Source: Psychroflexus halocasei
GTDB taxonomy: Bacteria; Bacteroidota; Bacteroidia; Flavobacteriales; Flavobacteriaceae
Reading direction: 5' to 3'
NCBI RefSeq assembly: GCF_900107595.1
Contig: NZ_FNQF01000004.1
Coordinates: 124,001 to 188,000, forward strand
Length of the DNA stretch: 64,000 nt
A program made the position numbers and the translations under genes. Under the pieces are notes generated by a model, which worked only from the letters and a program-made list of their open reading frames with translations, searched no databases and was not told where the DNA came from. Shown here in pieces: positions 18,930 to 28,416 of the stretch (position 1 is the stretch's first letter; each line of letters opens with the position of its first letter).

Positions 18930-20048
18930 ATGCGTAAGTTATTAACAATATGCCTTATCGGAAGCGCTCTATTTCAGAGTTGCGAAAAAACTCCTGATAC
19001 CCAAATTAAAGGAACTGCAAACGATCTCAGTGATGGAACAAATATCTATCTCAGTAAATTAGGTAAATCTCAAAGTATTCAGGCTGTTGATACTTTTCAA
19101 GTTAAACAAAATAGTTTTGCTTCAGAATTACCAGAACCAAATCATCAAGAAATTTACCTTTTGAGTGTTGAAGGGCTTGACAGACAAAACTTAATCTTCA
19201 TCAATGAAGGTCACGATGTGGAAATTGAGTTGAACAAAAACAACTTAAGAGATTCAAAAATTACTGGTGGTCCACAAACTGAGCAAATGACGAAATACCT
19301 TGATAAACAAATGGATTTTGCAACTAAAGCAAATAATCTTCAAGGTGAAATCACACAAGCTAAAGTTCAAAACAACCAAGAAGAATTTTCTAAAAAAATG
19401 GCAAAATTCAATGAACTTAAAGAAGAGAATTTAGCTTATAGAAAACATATTGTCAATACAAATCCTAACTCAATTGTTAGTCTGTTGATTATCAATGATT
19501 TTCTTAATCAAAAATCTTTACCAGTTGAAGAGTCTAAAAAATTATTGGCAACACTTACGCCTGAAGTCAGAGATACTGAGATGGGTCGCAGCATTAATAA
19601 AAACTTAGCTTCAGTAAAGGCGACTGATATCGGTGCTTTTGCTCCTAAATTTGAAGGGCCAACACCAGATGGAGGAACACTGTCCCTAGAAGATGCTATG
19701 GGGAAAATCACATTGATTGATTTTTGGGCTTCTTGGTGTAGACCATGCCGTGTCGAAAACCCAAATATCGTTGCTATTTACAATGATTACAAAGACAAAG
19801 GTTTTGATGTTATTGGAGTTTCTCTTGATCGACCAAATCAAAAAGACCGTTGGTTAAAAGCAATTGAAGATGATAAGTTAGACTGGCATCATGTTTCTAA
19901 CCTTCAATTTTGGAATGATCCTATTGCAAAATTGTATGGTGTTAGGAGTATTCCTCGCGCTTTTTTAATCGATGAAGAAGGAAAGATTATTGCTAAGAAT
20001 CTAAGAGGTCAACAATTAAGAGATAAAGTTGCTGAATTATTAGATTAA
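18930..20048 (+). CDS. TlpA-family thiol-disulfide oxidoreductase lipoprotein (DUF4369)
   Basis: Envelope thioredoxin-like protein of 372 residues. The signal ends in a lipobox (IGSALFQSCEKTPD, lipid cysteine at 19). Residues about 25-125 form the DUF4369 domain common in Bacteroidota (IKGTANDLSDGTNIYLSK), followed by a helical linker and an AhpC/TSA-thioredoxin domain with the redox motif WCRPC in FWASWCRPCRVENPN and the cis-proline region RSIPRAFLIDEEG. It probably reduces or shuffles disulfides of exported proteins. It stands alone, with its own candidate promoter and a strong terminator. Confidence 0.9.
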   Translation: MRKLLTICLIGSALFQSCEKTPDTQIKGTANDLSDGTNIYLSKLGKSQSIQAVDTFQVKQNSFASELPEPNHQEIYLLSVEGLDRQNLIFINEGHDVEIELNKNNLRDSKITGGPQTEQMTKYLDKQMDFATKANNLQGEITQAKVQNNQEEFSKKMAKFNELKEENLAYRKHIVNTNPNSIVSLLIINDFLNQKSLPVEESKKLLATLTPEVRDTEMGRSINKNLASVKATDIGAFAPKFEGPTPDGGTLSLEDAMGKITLIDFWASWCRPCRVENPNIVAIYNDYKDKGFDVIGVSLDRPNQKDRWLKAIEDDKLDWHHVSNLQFWNDPIAKLYGVRSIPRAFLIDEEGKIIAKNLRGQQLRDKVAELLD

Positions 20049-20072
20049 TTTTTTAATAAATTTCATAAAATC

Positions 20073-20103
20073 AAAAGGCTCTGAAAATTCAGAGCCTTTT
20101 TTT
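20073..20103. terminator. Terminator between tlpA-like gene and queA
   Basis: AAAAGGCTCTGA pairs with TCAGAGCCTTTT around a 4-base loop, followed by T-run; the mirrored A-run lets it act for queA on the other strand too. Confidence 0.88.
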
Positions 20104-20134
20104 ATGATTAAAACTGATGACTATTTGAAATTGA

Positions 20135-21184
20135 TTAGATAATCAACATAGCGTCACCATAAGAATAAAATCTATAATTTTCCTTAACAGCTTCCTTGTA
20201 AGCTTTCTCCATTAATTCATGGCCAGCGAAAGCAGAAATCATCATTAATAATGTAGATTTAGGCATATGGAAGTTTGTAACCATGCAGTTTGCTATGCTG
20301 AAATCATAAGGAGGGAAAATAAATTTATTTGTCCAGCCTTCATATTCATTTAAGCGTTGATTTGAACTTACAGCGCTTTCTAAAGTACGCATAACAGTTG
20401 TTCCAACAGCACAAATTCTTCTTTTTTCATCTAAACCTCTGTTGATAATTTCAGTTGCTTCTTTTTCAATACAGATTTCCTCTGAATCCATTTTATGTTT
20501 AGATAAATCTTCGACTTCAACAGGGTTGAAAGTTCCTAATCCAATATGTAAAGTAACATCTGCAAAATTAACGCCTTTAATTTCTAAACGCTTCATCAAA
20601 TGCTTTGAAAAGTGCAAACCTGCAGTTGGTGCAGCTACAGCACCTTCATTTTTTGCATAAATTGTTTGGTAACGTTCTTCATCTTCAGGTGAAACATCTC
20701 TTTTAATATATTTCGGTAAAGGCGTCTCTCCTAACTCACGCATTTTAGATCTAAAATCTTCGTAAGAACCATCATATAAAAAACGTAACGTACGACCACG
20801 AGATGTTGTATTATCAATAACTTCAGCAACTAAACTCTCATCTTCTCCGAAGTAAAGTTTATTTCCAATTCTGATTTTACGAGCTGGGTCAACCAAAACA
20901 TCCCATAAACGTGTTTCAGGATTTAACTCTCTTAACAGAAAAACTTCAATTCTCGCTCCAGTTTTTTCTTTATTCCCGTATAAACGTGCGGGAAAAACTT
21001 TTGTGTCGTTGAAAACCATGACATCATCTTCATCAAAATAATTGATAAGATCCTTAAACATCTTGTGTTCAATGGTTCCTGTCTTTCTGTCAATAACCAT
21101 CAATTTAGATTCATCACGGTGCTCCGCTGGATGTTCTGCTAATAAGTCGTCAGCCAATTCAAAAGTGAATTGAGATAATTTCAT
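20135..21184 (-). CDS. queA: tRNA preQ1(34) S-adenosylmethionine ribosyltransferase-isomerase
   Basis: Transfers the ribosyl part of S-adenosylmethionine to preQ1 in tRNA, forming epoxyqueuosine at the wobble position. The 349 residues show the family landmarks [19 protein letters not shown] at the start, [35 protein letters not shown]-type [15 protein letters not shown] and [18 protein letters not shown]. The ATG at 21184 is chosen because family members begin MKLS; two upstream in-frame ATG codons would add a non-conserved extension. A 50-base linker separates it from the aroA group upstream on the same strand. Confidence 0.95.
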   Translation of the reverse strand: MKLSQFTFELADDLLAEHPAEHRDESKLMVIDRKTGTIEHKMFKDLINYFDEDDVMVFNDTKVFPARLYGNKEKTGARIEVFLLRELNPETRLWDVLVDPARKIRIGNKLYFGEDESLVAEVIDNTTSRGRTLRFLYDGSYEDFRSKMRELGETPLPKYIKRDVSPEDEERYQTIYAKNEGAVAAPTAGLHFSKHLMKRLEIKGVNFADVTLHIGLGTFNPVEVEDLSKHKMDSEEICIEKEATEIINRGLDEKRRICAVGTTVMRTLESAVSSNQRLNEYEGWTNKFIFPPYDFSIANCMVTNFHMPKSTLLMMISAFAGHELMEKAYKEAVKENYRFYSYGDAMLII

Positions 21185-21271
21185 TCCCATAGTAGTGTTT
21201 TTTCGAATTTGCAAATATAAGCTTTGCGCATAGCGGTTGTCAAGTATTCTGACTTATATTTTTATTAAATT

Positions 21272-22495
21272 TTAACTTTTTATTGAAATACCAAGTTTTC
21301 TCAAGTCATTCCAGAAGTTAGGATATGATTTTGAAACCACATTTTCATCTTTAATTTTTATAGGAATTAACAATGTAAGCGGCGCAAAAGCCATTGCCAT
21401 GCGGTGATCTTGATAAGTATAAACTTCAACATCAGAATTTAAAACACTTGGCGTTTTCATTTTTAACTGAGAAAGATTGATTTCAACTTCTGCTCCAAAT
21501 TTTTCTAATTCATTTTTTAAAGCAATTAAACGATCGGTTTCTTTAATCTTTAAAGTTTTTAAACCTGATAATTCACAATCGATTCCTAAAGCCAGACAAG
21601 TCACAGCTATTGTTTGAGCTAGATCTGGTGTTTCAATAAGATTAAATTTTAAGAAATCAGGATATACCTTAGTCTTCTTATAAAGCATAAGCTGCTTATC
21701 TCCTATTTGTTCGACACCGACACCAAATTTTTGATAAAACTTAATGAGTTGAGCATCACCTTGTAAACTTTGTTGACGGTAATTTGATAATTTAATTTTT
21801 AAATCATCAGAAATGGCAACAAAACTAAAAAAGTATGAAGCAGAACTCCAATCTGATTCAATATGAAATGCTATAGGTTTAACTTCTTTTAAAGGATGGA
21901 TATTTATCTTGTCACCAGATTTCTCATATTGAACACCAATTTTATTCAAGATTTGAAGTGTCATTTCGACATAAGGCTTTGAAGTCAATTGATCTTCAAT
22001 TTGTAAATGCAACCCATTCTCTAATTTAGGAGCGATAAGCATTAATGCTGAAATGTATTGACTACTGACAGCTCCTGAAATAGAAACTTTATCTTGTTTA
22101 AGTGTTAAGCCCTTAATTTTTAAAGGCGGAAATCCATCTTTTTCGAGATAAGAAATATCAGCGCCTAAAGTTCTTAAAGCGTCAACTAAAACCGAGATAG
22201 GTCGATTGTGCATGCGCTGACTCCCTTTTAAAATGAAAGTTTGAGAATCAGTTACAGCACACAATGCAGTGAGAAAACGCATTGCAGTCCCAGCATGTTC
22301 AACGTCAATTTCAATGATTTCTGAAGAATCATCAAAGCGTTTTAGTGCACTTTCAAGATGTTGCGTATCGTCACTATTAGATAAATTAAGAAGTTCAAGG
22401 TTTTTAAATAAATGTTTGAGAACCAATAAACGATTAGATTCGCTTTTTGAGCCTGTAATTTGAATATCGGCCTGATCCACCAATTGATTCAACAT
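21272..22495 (-). CDS. aroA: 3-phosphoshikimate 1-carboxyvinyltransferase (EPSP synthase)
   Basis: Penultimate step of the shikimate pathway: joins phosphoenolpyruvate to shikimate-3-phosphate. The 407 residues include the N-terminal GSKSESNRLLVLKHL, the substrate-binding GTAMRFLTALCAV, RPISVLVDALRTLGADI, and the C-terminal ETPDLAQTIAVTC, KIKETDRLIAL and YQDHRMAMAFAPL. ATG at 22495 is chosen; longer in-frame starts would run into the preceding 83-residue gene. It ends a gene series (DUF3857 proteins, MazG-like, small membrane protein, aroA), while the pathway's first enzyme lies about 6 kb upstream on the same strand. Confidence 0.95.
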   Translation of the reverse strand: MLNQLVDQADIQITGSKSESNRLLVLKHLFKNLELLNLSNSDDTQHLESALKRFDDSSEIIEIDVEHAGTAMRFLTALCAVTDSQTFILKGSQRMHNRPISVLVDALRTLGADISYLEKDGFPPLKIKGLTLKQDKVSISGAVSSQYISALMLIAPKLENGLHLQIEDQLTSKPYVEMTLQILNKIGVQYEKSGDKINIHPLKEVKPIAFHIESDWSSASYFFSFVAISDDLKIKLSNYRQQSLQGDAQLIKFYQKFGVGVEQIGDKQLMLYKKTKVYPDFLKFNLIETPDLAQTIAVTCLALGIDCELSGLKTLKIKETDRLIALKNELEKFGAEVEINLSQLKMKTPSVLNSDVEVYTYQDHRMAMAFAPLTLLIPIKIKDENVVSKSYPNFWNDLRKLGISIKS

Positions 22496-22499
22496 GAGG

Positions 22500-22751
22500 C
22501 TAATCATCTTCTCTGCGTGCTTGTTCTTTAATTTTGCCTTTAAACTTGAAATAGCTGACAATAAAACCATAAATGCAACCACTTGCAATACCTCCTAAAA
22601 TCAATTTACCAACGTGCTCAATCGTGTAAACATCAAAATTAGAATCGTTTGTAAAAAAGAAATCTATGATCATGTAAACAACACAAAACATGCCCGCTAG
22701 TGCGAATACTGACTTCCAGAATCCTGGGTAATTAACTATTCTTTGAAACAT
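22500..22751 (-). CDS. Small two-helix membrane protein
   Basis: Protein of 83 residues with two membrane helices (about 11-32, SVFALAGMFCVVYMIIDFFF, and 48-66, LILGGIASGCIYGFIVSYF) and a charged C-terminus. It is locked between two genes: its ATG overlaps the MazG-like stop by one base, and its stop is 4 bases before the aroA start. Such tight packing supports a real gene. I do not recognise a domain; it appears to be a conserved flavobacterial protein without a known function. Confidence 0.75.
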   Translation of the reverse strand: MFQRIVNYPGFWKSVFALAGMFCVVYMIIDFFFTNDSNFDVYTIEHVGKLILGGIASGCIYGFIVSYFKFKGKIKEQARREDD

Positions 22752-23077
22752 TACTTTAATTTTTTATTGGCGTGATGGCGATCGTGATCACGTTTGGTTT
22801 TTATATCTAATTTTTTATCAAAAGCATCTTGAAGATCGATTCCTGTTTGATTGGCTAAGCAAAGTACAACAAAAACAACATCAGCTAGCTCTTCACCTAA
22901 ATCTTTCTTTTTATCGCTTTCTTTTTCGCTTTGCTCACCATATCGTCTTGCAATAATCCTGGCTACTTCTCCAACTTCTTCAGTGAGTTGAGCCATATTT
23001 GTTAATTCATCAAAATAACGAACACCATGTTCTTTAATCCAATGATCAACTGCTTTTTGGGCATCTTCAATATTCAT
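22751..23077 (-). CDS. MazG-like nucleotide pyrophosphohydrolase
   Basis: Single-domain all-alpha NTP pyrophosphohydrolase of 108 residues. The metal-binding ExxE...ExxD pattern is clear: QLTEEVGEVARII and DLGEELADVVFVVLC, separated by a lysine-rich loop. Such enzymes hydrolyse non-canonical NTPs to NMP and pyrophosphate (house-cleaning); the physiological substrate is not visible. It begins 3 bases after the stop of the upstream DUF3857 gene and overlaps the next gene by one base, so it belongs to the same operon. Confidence 0.9.
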   Translation of the reverse strand: MNIEDAQKAVDHWIKEHGVRYFDELTNMAQLTEEVGEVARIIARRYGEQSEKESDKKKDLGEELADVVFVVLCLANQTGIDLQDAFDKKLDIKTKRDHDRHHANKKLK

Positions 23078-23080
23078 AAA

Positions 23081-25078
23081 TTAGACTTTTTTTAGAACGA
23101 TTTTTTCATTTTCTTTTTCAACAATTGTTTGGAAAAACTCTTTTAAACTCTGATAAAAATCTGCCGGTAAAATATTGGCTTTAATTGTTGTTGTGACACT
23201 TAATTGAATTTTGTTTTCATTAGCTGCTGCAAAATACTTGAACATTCCTTTATCATTTGGTAAAGCTATCACTGATTGCTCAGGCACATAATCTGGCATA
23301 TATCCTTCAGGGATATTAATTGTCAACATCAATTTAGACTCTCTTGGATAAGTAAAGTCAATTGGGTAATCACGAGTTTTTGTTTTAAAAGGATTTTCAT
23401 CAAGTGCTAAAAATAACATTGGCGAAATATATAATTTTCCGCCGATGATATCAACATAATTTGATTCAGATTTAAAATCAAATGTTTGCATCACAGGTTT
23501 TGAAATATCCTCTACATCGGAATTTGACAGATTAGATATTTTAGTGTTTTGATATTTATTTTCGAGTGTTTCTGTCTGGTCTTCAATTGATTTTTTTGAA
23601 ATATTTGATCTATAATTCAAAGCAAAATAGTCGAAATAAACTCTTCTAATTTTACCACTAATTTCTCCTTCGGTAGATAAATCAGCACTGAGCATTGTAT
23701 TTATTTTAGAAACTTTTGTTGGCATTAAGTCAATCTCGCTTGTAAATCCTGATTCTGTAATAATAATACCGTTCCAGTTTAAAGCACGTCTAGGTAACAG
23801 ATTAGGTTTAGAGTATTTACTCGTTGCATCTAATAAGTAAGTTTGACCGTCAATTCTTACAAGAGATGTGACATAATTAAGACCAGAAATTGTCGGTGAA
23901 AAAGGAATCCCATTAGAGATCGTACTACTCAAAACAGGCTTTGCATCAAGTTTAGCATATTGCAACATCGCATTTAACATGATGTTGATATCAGCTGAAT
24001 TACCTCTTCCTTCTTTATATACTTTTTGAATTTTATCTGAAGTAAACAAACGGTTTTTTTTATTCCATTCCATTTTTGATTTGACAAACTCAAAAATGTG
24101 ATTCATCTTATCATAATCAGAACCTGACTTTAAAATAATTTTATCAATATCACTTTTAAAATAATTTTGTTTACTGATTTGATCTCCAAAATTATTAGAC
24201 TTATAGATTGCTTTGGTGACATCCCCCCAATTAACATTCAGAATGTTTCTTTTAGCATTTTGGGCAAAACCACGATAAGCAAGTAATTCATATTTGACTG
24301 ACGTCAAGTAATTATTAATGTTATTAACGTAAGATTCACCTGAAATTTTTGGAATATTTTCCGCGTGATGAACAATCTTTTTAAAATTTGTTTCAAAAGA
24401 AGCTCTTTTTGTACTTCTTGCTGTTTCAGAATTAATTGCATCAACTTTCCCTGATGCAAATTCTTCAGAGGTATAAACATGATGAAAACCTCTGATAATA
24501 GGTTTATAATTTAAAAATTTATCAGGAAAATTATAATTTATAACAGAATAATCTACAGGAATATCTTGTTGAAAATTCCATGTTGGCAGTGTACTAACAT
24601 GTGGTGAAGTGTATCTACAAGAATATTCAATTATAGAACCGTCTTCCACTTTAGGAAAGGCAAATTTGATCTTGTTAACAACATCATTGATCTCTTCTTC
24701 AAAAATATCCTTTTTCGAAACTTTAGTTTCAACGATTTCACCATCTACTAAGTTATAAATGACAGCTTTGAGATAACTAATAGATTCGCTTTCTGCATTG
24801 GAATTACCTTTGTAATATGGAATTTCAATATTTGCTTGGTCATAACCATCTTGGTTATAAATTTTAATTCTCGTTTTAACATCGAGTCTGTAATTCCAAC
24901 CACTATCATAATTAAAATCCAAATCTCCTTGATCAAAAAGTATGGCAGCTGAAGCTGTCGAATCTTTGGGATGAACATTTTGTGTTAAATCCTCTATACT
25001 CACCTCTTTCATTTCAACTTGGCTGTATGCACTTGTTGATAAAGCAATAAGACAAATGATTATGATATATTTTTTCAT
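23081..25078 (-). CDS. DUF3857 transglutaminase-like secreted protein, catalytic cysteine absent
   Basis: Exported 665-residue protein with signal peptide (IIICLIALSTSAYSQ). Residues about 50-230 are the DUF3857 domain (YRLDVKTRIKIYNQDGYDQA, KIKFAFPKVEDGSIIEYSCRY), followed by a transglutaminase-like domain in which the GDCK site of active members is replaced by GNSADIN (S361), and a C-terminal DUF2569/3858-like beta region. The substitution suggests a binding or scaffold role rather than catalysis. The gene starts 7 bases after its paralogue, which keeps the cysteine. Both probably act in the periplasm; the function of the family is unknown. Confidence 0.85.
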   Translation of the reverse strand: MKKYIIIICLIALSTSAYSQVEMKEVSIEDLTQNVHPKDSTASAAILFDQGDLDFNYDSGWNYRLDVKTRIKIYNQDGYDQANIEIPYYKGNSNAESESISYLKAVIYNLVDGEIVETKVSKKDIFEEEINDVVNKIKFAFPKVEDGSIIEYSCRYTSPHVSTLPTWNFQQDIPVDYSVINYNFPDKFLNYKPIIRGFHHVYTSEEFASGKVDAINSETARSTKRASFETNFKKIVHHAENIPKISGESYVNNINNYLTSVKYELLAYRGFAQNAKRNILNVNWGDVTKAIYKSNNFGDQISKQNYFKSDIDKIILKSGSDYDKMNHIFEFVKSKMEWNKKNRLFTSDKIQKVYKEGRGNSADINIMLNAMLQYAKLDAKPVLSSTISNGIPFSPTISGLNYVTSLVRIDGQTYLLDATSKYSKPNLLPRRALNWNGIIITESGFTSEIDLMPTKVSKINTMLSADLSTEGEISGKIRRVYFDYFALNYRSNISKKSIEDQTETLENKYQNTKISNLSNSDVEDISKPVMQTFDFKSESNYVDIIGGKLYISPMLFLALDENPFKTKTRDYPIDFTYPRESKLMLTINIPEGYMPDYVPEQSVIALPNDKGMFKYFAAANENKIQLSVTTTIKANILPADFYQSLKEFFQTIVEKENEKIVLKKV

Positions 25079-25085
25079 GATTTGA

Positions 25086-26963
25086 TTAGTTTAGAATTAA
25101 TTTGGATTGATCATTTCTAGAGATTTCATTTAAAAAATTGACGAAATCTTCATATTCCTCTTTTTCATAATTATTCTTATAAACTTCTAAATTTCGATTA
25201 ACAATAAGTTTGTTTTCATCTTGAAGTGAAAAATGAAGCTCATATTTACCGAATTTAGAATCTATAGTTACGTTTTCAGGTAAATAGCCTACTTTATAAT
25301 CTCCAAGTAAAAATTCGTATTGATCTACATCTTTGTAACCTCGCATCAATTGAAAAGGATTTGTCCTTTCATTATATGTCTTGATAGATGGAGTGTTTTG
25401 ATTAAAAGGATTGGCTGTTAATATAATATCATTACCCAATTTTTGAAGGAAATTTTGAGCGATTAGGTTGATGCTCTGAGTAAATTTGATTTCTTTCTTA
25501 TCATTTTCAAAATGATAAGAATTGATTGAAAGACGATTTAAATTTGACCAATATTCTTTATAGAATTCACGCACATATTTTGGGCTTAGCCTTTCAAGAG
25601 CAGGTTTACGATTATATTGTGTTCCGTAAGACTCAATTTTAATTTCTGTATGCATGTCAAGCTGACTAAAATTAATTTGAGCGATAGATTTTTGTAAATT
25701 TTGACTATTAACATATTTTGGAGTTTCGATAATTTCTCCGCCATTTTCGTCAATTGCCAAAACTTTTCTGTTGTCAGTAAAAGTACCTAGAAAACCAAAA
25801 GGCTGAGTTTGACTTGTGCATTCGAGCCAATAATCTTCATCGTCATCTAAAACTTTTAGAATAACATGATTTCCTTGCATCGAAAAAAAATCAGGATCAA
25901 TGTCGCGTTTTTCAGAGCCTGCGTAAACCACACAATACTTAGATTCAATACCTACAGATTTCAACATTGCTTTTGTATAATTGGTCAAAGCTTTACAATC
26001 GCCATATTTTTTATCATAAACATCTTCTGCTGGCATTGGTCTCCAGCCGCCAATACCCAATTGCACACTGATGTACCGACTGTTATCCTGCATAAATTGA
26101 TAAATCAATTCAGCCTTTTCTCGATTAGTATCTGCATCTTGAGTTAAATTTTCAATCTCTGAAATTAAGTTAGCAGGAAGCTCATCATATCCTTTCAGAA
26201 AATTTTCATATTGCCACTGTCCAAACTCTTTCCAATTATGAGCCTCTCCTTGAACACCTTCAAGGTTGAACTTATTTAAAGCGAATTTTACAGATGGAAC
26301 GAAATTTTCTAAAGACGGGCTATAAGATTCTTTCTTAACCGCAGGAATATTTTCTGCTATAAAATGGAAGTCAGATTTTTGTTTAATGTTAAAATTCTCA
26401 AAGTTTTGATTTTTAGATCGAAGTTTAATTGATGTGTTATTAATAATCTTAAATGATGAATTCTCTACCGATTGATAATACCGCCCTACTGGATAAAATG
26501 GCCTTATAAAAGCCGTATTAGAAGTTGTTAAAGTATATTCAAATTTTAATGTTACTGGATAACTTTTAGGTTTATAATCCATGTGATAGACGCGACTATC
26601 AGAATACAGTGTACCTCCAGAAACAGCGCTTTGATCAATAAAATCACGCTTTTTAAAACGTTCCTTTTCTTCACCTATTAAGTCGTAAACATAAAGATTT
26701 AAATCTTTGACTTTTGACACATCATCATAGTAAACATAAGCGCCAACTTGTTTTAAGCCTTCGCTATTAAAAACAGTTATAATTTTTGTGAAATCGATTG
26801 ACATTTTATCAATCGCATCAATAGTAATCACAACATTTTTATCTCTGATAACAGAATTTGCATCAATTTTTAATGTATCCTTAATTGTTAAGGGAGAATA
26901 ATCTTGAGCGCATATCGAAGAGATAAAAAAAATTAGAAAAAACTGAAAATAAATAAGTTTCAT
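25086..26963 (-). CDS. DUF3857 transglutaminase-like secreted protein
   Basis: Exported 625-residue protein with signal peptide (FQFFLIFFISSICAQ). DUF3857 occupies about residues 50-225; the transglutaminase-like core follows with IYQFMQDNSRYISVQLGIGG and the site KKYGDCKALTNY, where C323 is the expected nucleophile, then SKYCVVYAG and GNHVILKVLDDDEDYWLECT supplying histidine and aspartate-like positions. It probably acts as a periplasmic peptidase or amide-modifying enzyme. It is the upstream partner of the tandem pair, separated by 7 bases from the cysteine-less paralogue. Confidence 0.87.
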   Translation of the reverse strand: MKLIYFQFFLIFFISSICAQDYSPLTIKDTLKIDANSVIRDKNVVITIDAIDKMSIDFTKIITVFNSEGLKQVGAYVYYDDVSKVKDLNLYVYDLIGEEKERFKKRDFIDQSAVSGGTLYSDSRVYHMDYKPKSYPVTLKFEYTLTTSNTAFIRPFYPVGRYYQSVENSSFKIINNTSIKLRSKNQNFENFNIKQKSDFHFIAENIPAVKKESYSPSLENFVPSVKFALNKFNLEGVQGEAHNWKEFGQWQYENFLKGYDELPANLISEIENLTQDADTNREKAELIYQFMQDNSRYISVQLGIGGWRPMPAEDVYDKKYGDCKALTNYTKAMLKSVGIESKYCVVYAGSEKRDIDPDFFSMQGNHVILKVLDDDEDYWLECTSQTQPFGFLGTFTDNRKVLAIDENGGEIIETPKYVNSQNLQKSIAQINFSQLDMHTEIKIESYGTQYNRKPALERLSPKYVREFYKEYWSNLNRLSINSYHFENDKKEIKFTQSINLIAQNFLQKLGNDIILTANPFNQNTPSIKTYNERTNPFQLMRGYKDVDQYEFLLGDYKVGYLPENVTIDSKFGKYELHFSLQDENKLIVNRNLEVYKNNYEKEEYEDFVNFLNEISRNDQSKLILN

Positions 26964-27019
26964 TTGTTAATTTTCTCAAAAATAGATATTTTGATTTCAT
27001 TAACAAATAAAAATTCTAT

Positions 27020-27463
27020 TTAATTAATATCGAGTATAATATTTATTGGTCCATCATTTATTGAACTGACTTGCATGTCAGCACCAAAAACACCTGATGA
27101 AACTTTATGATGGTATTGATTTTGAAGTTGCTCAACAACATAGTTATACAATTCTTCAGCAAGACCTGGTTTTGCAGCATCCATAAAACTTGGTCGATTT
27201 CCCTTTTTAGTGGATGCGTATAAAGTAAATTGACTCACCACGAGTATTTCGCCTTCTACTGAAGAAATATTGGCATTGATCGCTTTCCCTTCAGAAGGGA
27301 ACAATCTGATTTTTAAAAGTTTATCAATAAATTGGTCAGCAACCTCTTTTGTATCGGTATGGGTGATACCTAAATAAACTAAATAACCTTGTTGGGCTTC
27401 TCCTATAATTTTCTGATCAACTTCTACTTTAGCATTTTTAACACGTTGGATAACTGCTCGCAT
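27020..27463 (-). CDS. dtd: D-aminoacyl-tRNA deacylase
   Basis: Removes D-amino acids (and glycine from tRNA-Ala) mischarged on tRNA. The 147 residues open with MRAVIQRVKNAKVEV and contain the active-site strand LVVSQFTLYASTKKGNRPSF and the C-terminal NDGPINIILDIN, which holds the Gly-cisPro pair that excludes L-amino acids. Length matches the family. The start codon overlaps the rsgA stop by one base, so translation is probably coupled to rsgA. Confidence 0.95.
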   Translation of the reverse strand: MRAVIQRVKNAKVEVDQKIIGEAQQGYLVYLGITHTDTKEVADQFIDKLLKIRLFPSEGKAINANISSVEGEILVVSQFTLYASTKKGNRPSFMDAAKPGLAEELYNYVVEQLQNQYHHKVSSGVFGADMQVSSINDGPINIILDIN

Positions 27464-28416
27464 TATTTTGAATTTTGGTATTGATCTTTTCTGTAATTAT
27501 CATCTTCACTATCTAAAATTTGTAAATAGCTTTGATATCTAAAATAATGAATTTCATCTTCTTCTAAAGCTTCTTTTACGGCGCAATGTGGTTCGTCAAT
27601 ATGTAAACAATTATTGAATTTACACTCTTGTTTTAGAGCTAAAAACTCAGGAAAATAATCGCCTAACTCATTTTTATCAATATCAACAACCCCAAAACCT
27701 TTGATTCCTGGTGTATCAATAATGCGTGCATCAAAACTTAAGTCGAACATTTCAGCAAAAGTAGTGGTGTGCTGACCTTGTAAATGTTGTTCTGAAATTT
27801 GTGAAGTTTTTAAATCTAAGCCTGGCTCTAAAGCATTGATTAAAGTTGATTTACCAGTTCCACTATGGCCAGAAACCAATGAGGTTTTGCCTGTCATAAT
27901 TTCTTTAACCTGATTGATATTTTTACCAGTTAAAGCAGAAATTCCGATGCATTCGTAACCAATTTCTCTGTAAGCCTCAGCCAAAAATTTCATTTCAGCA
28001 AACTCCTCTAATTCATAAGAATCAACTTTATTGAATAAAAGTGTAACTGGGATGTGATAAGCTTCAGCTGTTACTAAAAATCTATCGATGAATGTTGTGC
28101 TGGTTGGCGGATTGTTATATGTAATTAATAAAAAAGCCATGTCAATATTAGAAGCTAAAATATGGGTTTGCTTAGATAAATTGACAGATTTACGGATGAT
28201 GTAATTATGACGCTCCTTAATTTCATCAATGATACCTAAAGCTTCATCACCTATTTTCTCTATTTCAAAATTAACGAGGTCACCGACAGCAACTGGATTT
28301 GTACTTTTCAGACCTTTAATTCTGAATTTACCTTTCAATTTTGCCTTTACAAAATTTCCACTTTCATCTTTTATGAAATACCAGCTTCCTGTTGATTTAT
28401 AAACACGACCTTCCAT
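27463..28416 (-). CDS. rsgA: Ribosome small subunit-dependent GTPase A
   Basis: Circularly permuted GTPase that helps mature the 30S subunit. Its 317 residues hold an N-terminal OB-fold (GRVYKSTGSWYFIKDESG), then GTPase motifs in permuted order: LLFNKVDSYE (G4), GHSGTGKSTLINAL (G1), IDTPGIKGFG (G3), and the C-terminal zinc finger CKFNNCLHIDEPHCAV. It begins directly after the stop of the DAHP synthase/chorismate mutase gene and overlaps dtd by one base, forming an operon of three. Confidence 0.96.
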   Translation of the reverse strand: MEGRVYKSTGSWYFIKDESGNFVKAKLKGKFRIKGLKSTNPVAVGDLVNFEIEKIGDEALGIIDEIKERHNYIIRKSVNLSKQTHILASNIDMAFLLITYNNPPTSTTFIDRFLVTAEAYHIPVTLLFNKVDSYELEEFAEMKFLAEAYREIGYECIGISALTGKNINQVKEIMTGKTSLVSGHSGTGKSTLINALEPGLDLKTSQISEQHLQGQHTTTFAEMFDLSFDARIIDTPGIKGFGVVDIDKNELGDYFPEFLALKQECKFNNCLHIDEPHCAVKEALEEDEIHYFRYQSYLQILDSEDDNYRKDQYQNSK

